From Opitutales bacterium (GTDB lineage: Bacteria > Verrucomicrobiota > Verrucomicrobiia > Opitutales > Intestinicryptomonadaceae): a stretch of 5,922 bases of DNA. Below, piece after piece: positions 5,739 through 5,922 of this stretch. Where the stretch lies: the NCBI GenBank assembly GCA_021641325.1, contig JAJXPD010000138.1:1-5922 (forward strand), written 5' to 3'. A model generated the notes under the pieces. The model was not told the DNA's origin. It saw nothing but the letters and a program-made list of their open reading frames with translations, and ran no database searches. Every line of letters begins with the position of its first letter. Position 1 is the first letter of the stretch. A program made the translations under genes and the position numbers.

Positions 5739-5770
5739 ACCGTAAATTTTGACACAAATAAGGAACGAAT

Positions 5771-5922
5771 ATGAAAATCGACCCTTCGACACTTAAAATC
5801 ACCGACATGCGTTTCGCCGACATCGACGGCGCTCCGAAACGCTGCACGCTGATTAAACTCTACACCAATCAGGGAATCGTCGGCTACGGCGAAGTCCGCG
5901 ACGCGTCAAGCAGAACGTATGC
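5771..5922 (+). CDS. Enolase-superfamily (mandelate racemase-like) enzyme, N-terminal fragment (3' end outside window)
   Basis: Fifty full codons are visible from an ATG preceded by AGGA (5761-5764) at six bases. The fragment MKIDPSTLKITDMRFAD followed by CTLIKLYTNQGIVGYGEVRD (residues 25-44) has the pattern of the N-terminal capping domain of the mandelate racemase/muconate lactonizing enzyme group: a strand, then a TNQG-x-x-GYGE turn, where this domain helps set substrate specificity. Members commonly dehydrate sugar acids to 2-keto-3-deoxy acids. The barrel with its metal ligands and acid/base residues lies outside, so dehydratase, racemase or cycloisomerase activity cannot be separated. 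It starts 32 bases after the RraA-like gene and is probably in the same operon. Confidence 0.82.
   Translation, partial: MKIDPSTLKITDMRFADIDGAPKRCTLIKLYTNQGIVGYGEVRDASSRTY

Larger units (their letters stand above)
2805..5922 (+). other. Predicted operon: MFS transporter, SDR, RraA-like, enolase-superfamily gene
   Basis: Four same-strand genes follow the predicted promoter, with gaps of 13, 98 (53 if the longer RraA-like start is used) and 32 bases and no terminator-like hairpin between them. Function is coherent: uptake, oxidation or reduction, carbon-carbon chemistry and dehydration of an acidic sugar. The operon continues beyond the window, so lactonase, kinase or further aldolase genes may follow. 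Confidence 0.65.

Overview
The window reads as a piece of a moderately GC-rich bacterial chromosome with compact, AT-rich gaps between genes. Everything well supported is on the + strand. The style of the LacI-type regulator, the coupling of a sugar-acid gene set to it, and the sparse Shine-Dalgarno use suggest the Verrucomicrobiota or a relative (an inference; no rRNA or marker gene is present). The low-molecular-weight phosphatase fragment resembles versions common in gut bacteria.

Layout. Positions 2-322 hold the C-terminal part of a low-molecular-weight protein-tyrosine phosphatase whose P-loop lies before the window. Positions 458-1402 encode a ten-helix DMT/EamA-family exporter with a small in-frame DNA repeat in its central linker. 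The 295-base gap at 1403-1697 holds hairpins, then a near-perfect operator and a promoter for a LacI-family regulator (1698-2732). A second copy of the same operator-promoter module (2769-2832) precedes what looks like one operon: an MFS transporter (2865-4124), a short-chain dehydrogenase (4138-4929), an RraA-family protein (about 5028-5738) and the start of an enolase-superfamily (mandelate racemase-like) dehydratase (from 5771, cut by the window end).

How it fits together. The MFS protein probably imports an acidic sugar or related carboxylate. The dehydrogenase and the enolase-superfamily dehydratase would oxidise or dehydrate it towards a 2-keto-3-deoxy acid. The RraA-like protein is a plausible pyruvate-releasing aldolase rather than an RNase E inhibitor. 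The substrate cannot be read from the sequence.

The most notable signal is regulatory. A 17-bp inverted repeat with arms AGGTAAAC/GTTTACCT stands before the regulator gene, and a 15/17 match stands before the operon. In both places a TTGA--N16-TTTAAT promoter-like element follows at exactly the same distance (operator start to -35 start 36 bp in each). This puts the operator centre near -62 of the predicted transcription start, a position typical of class I activators and unusual for a LacI-family repressor.
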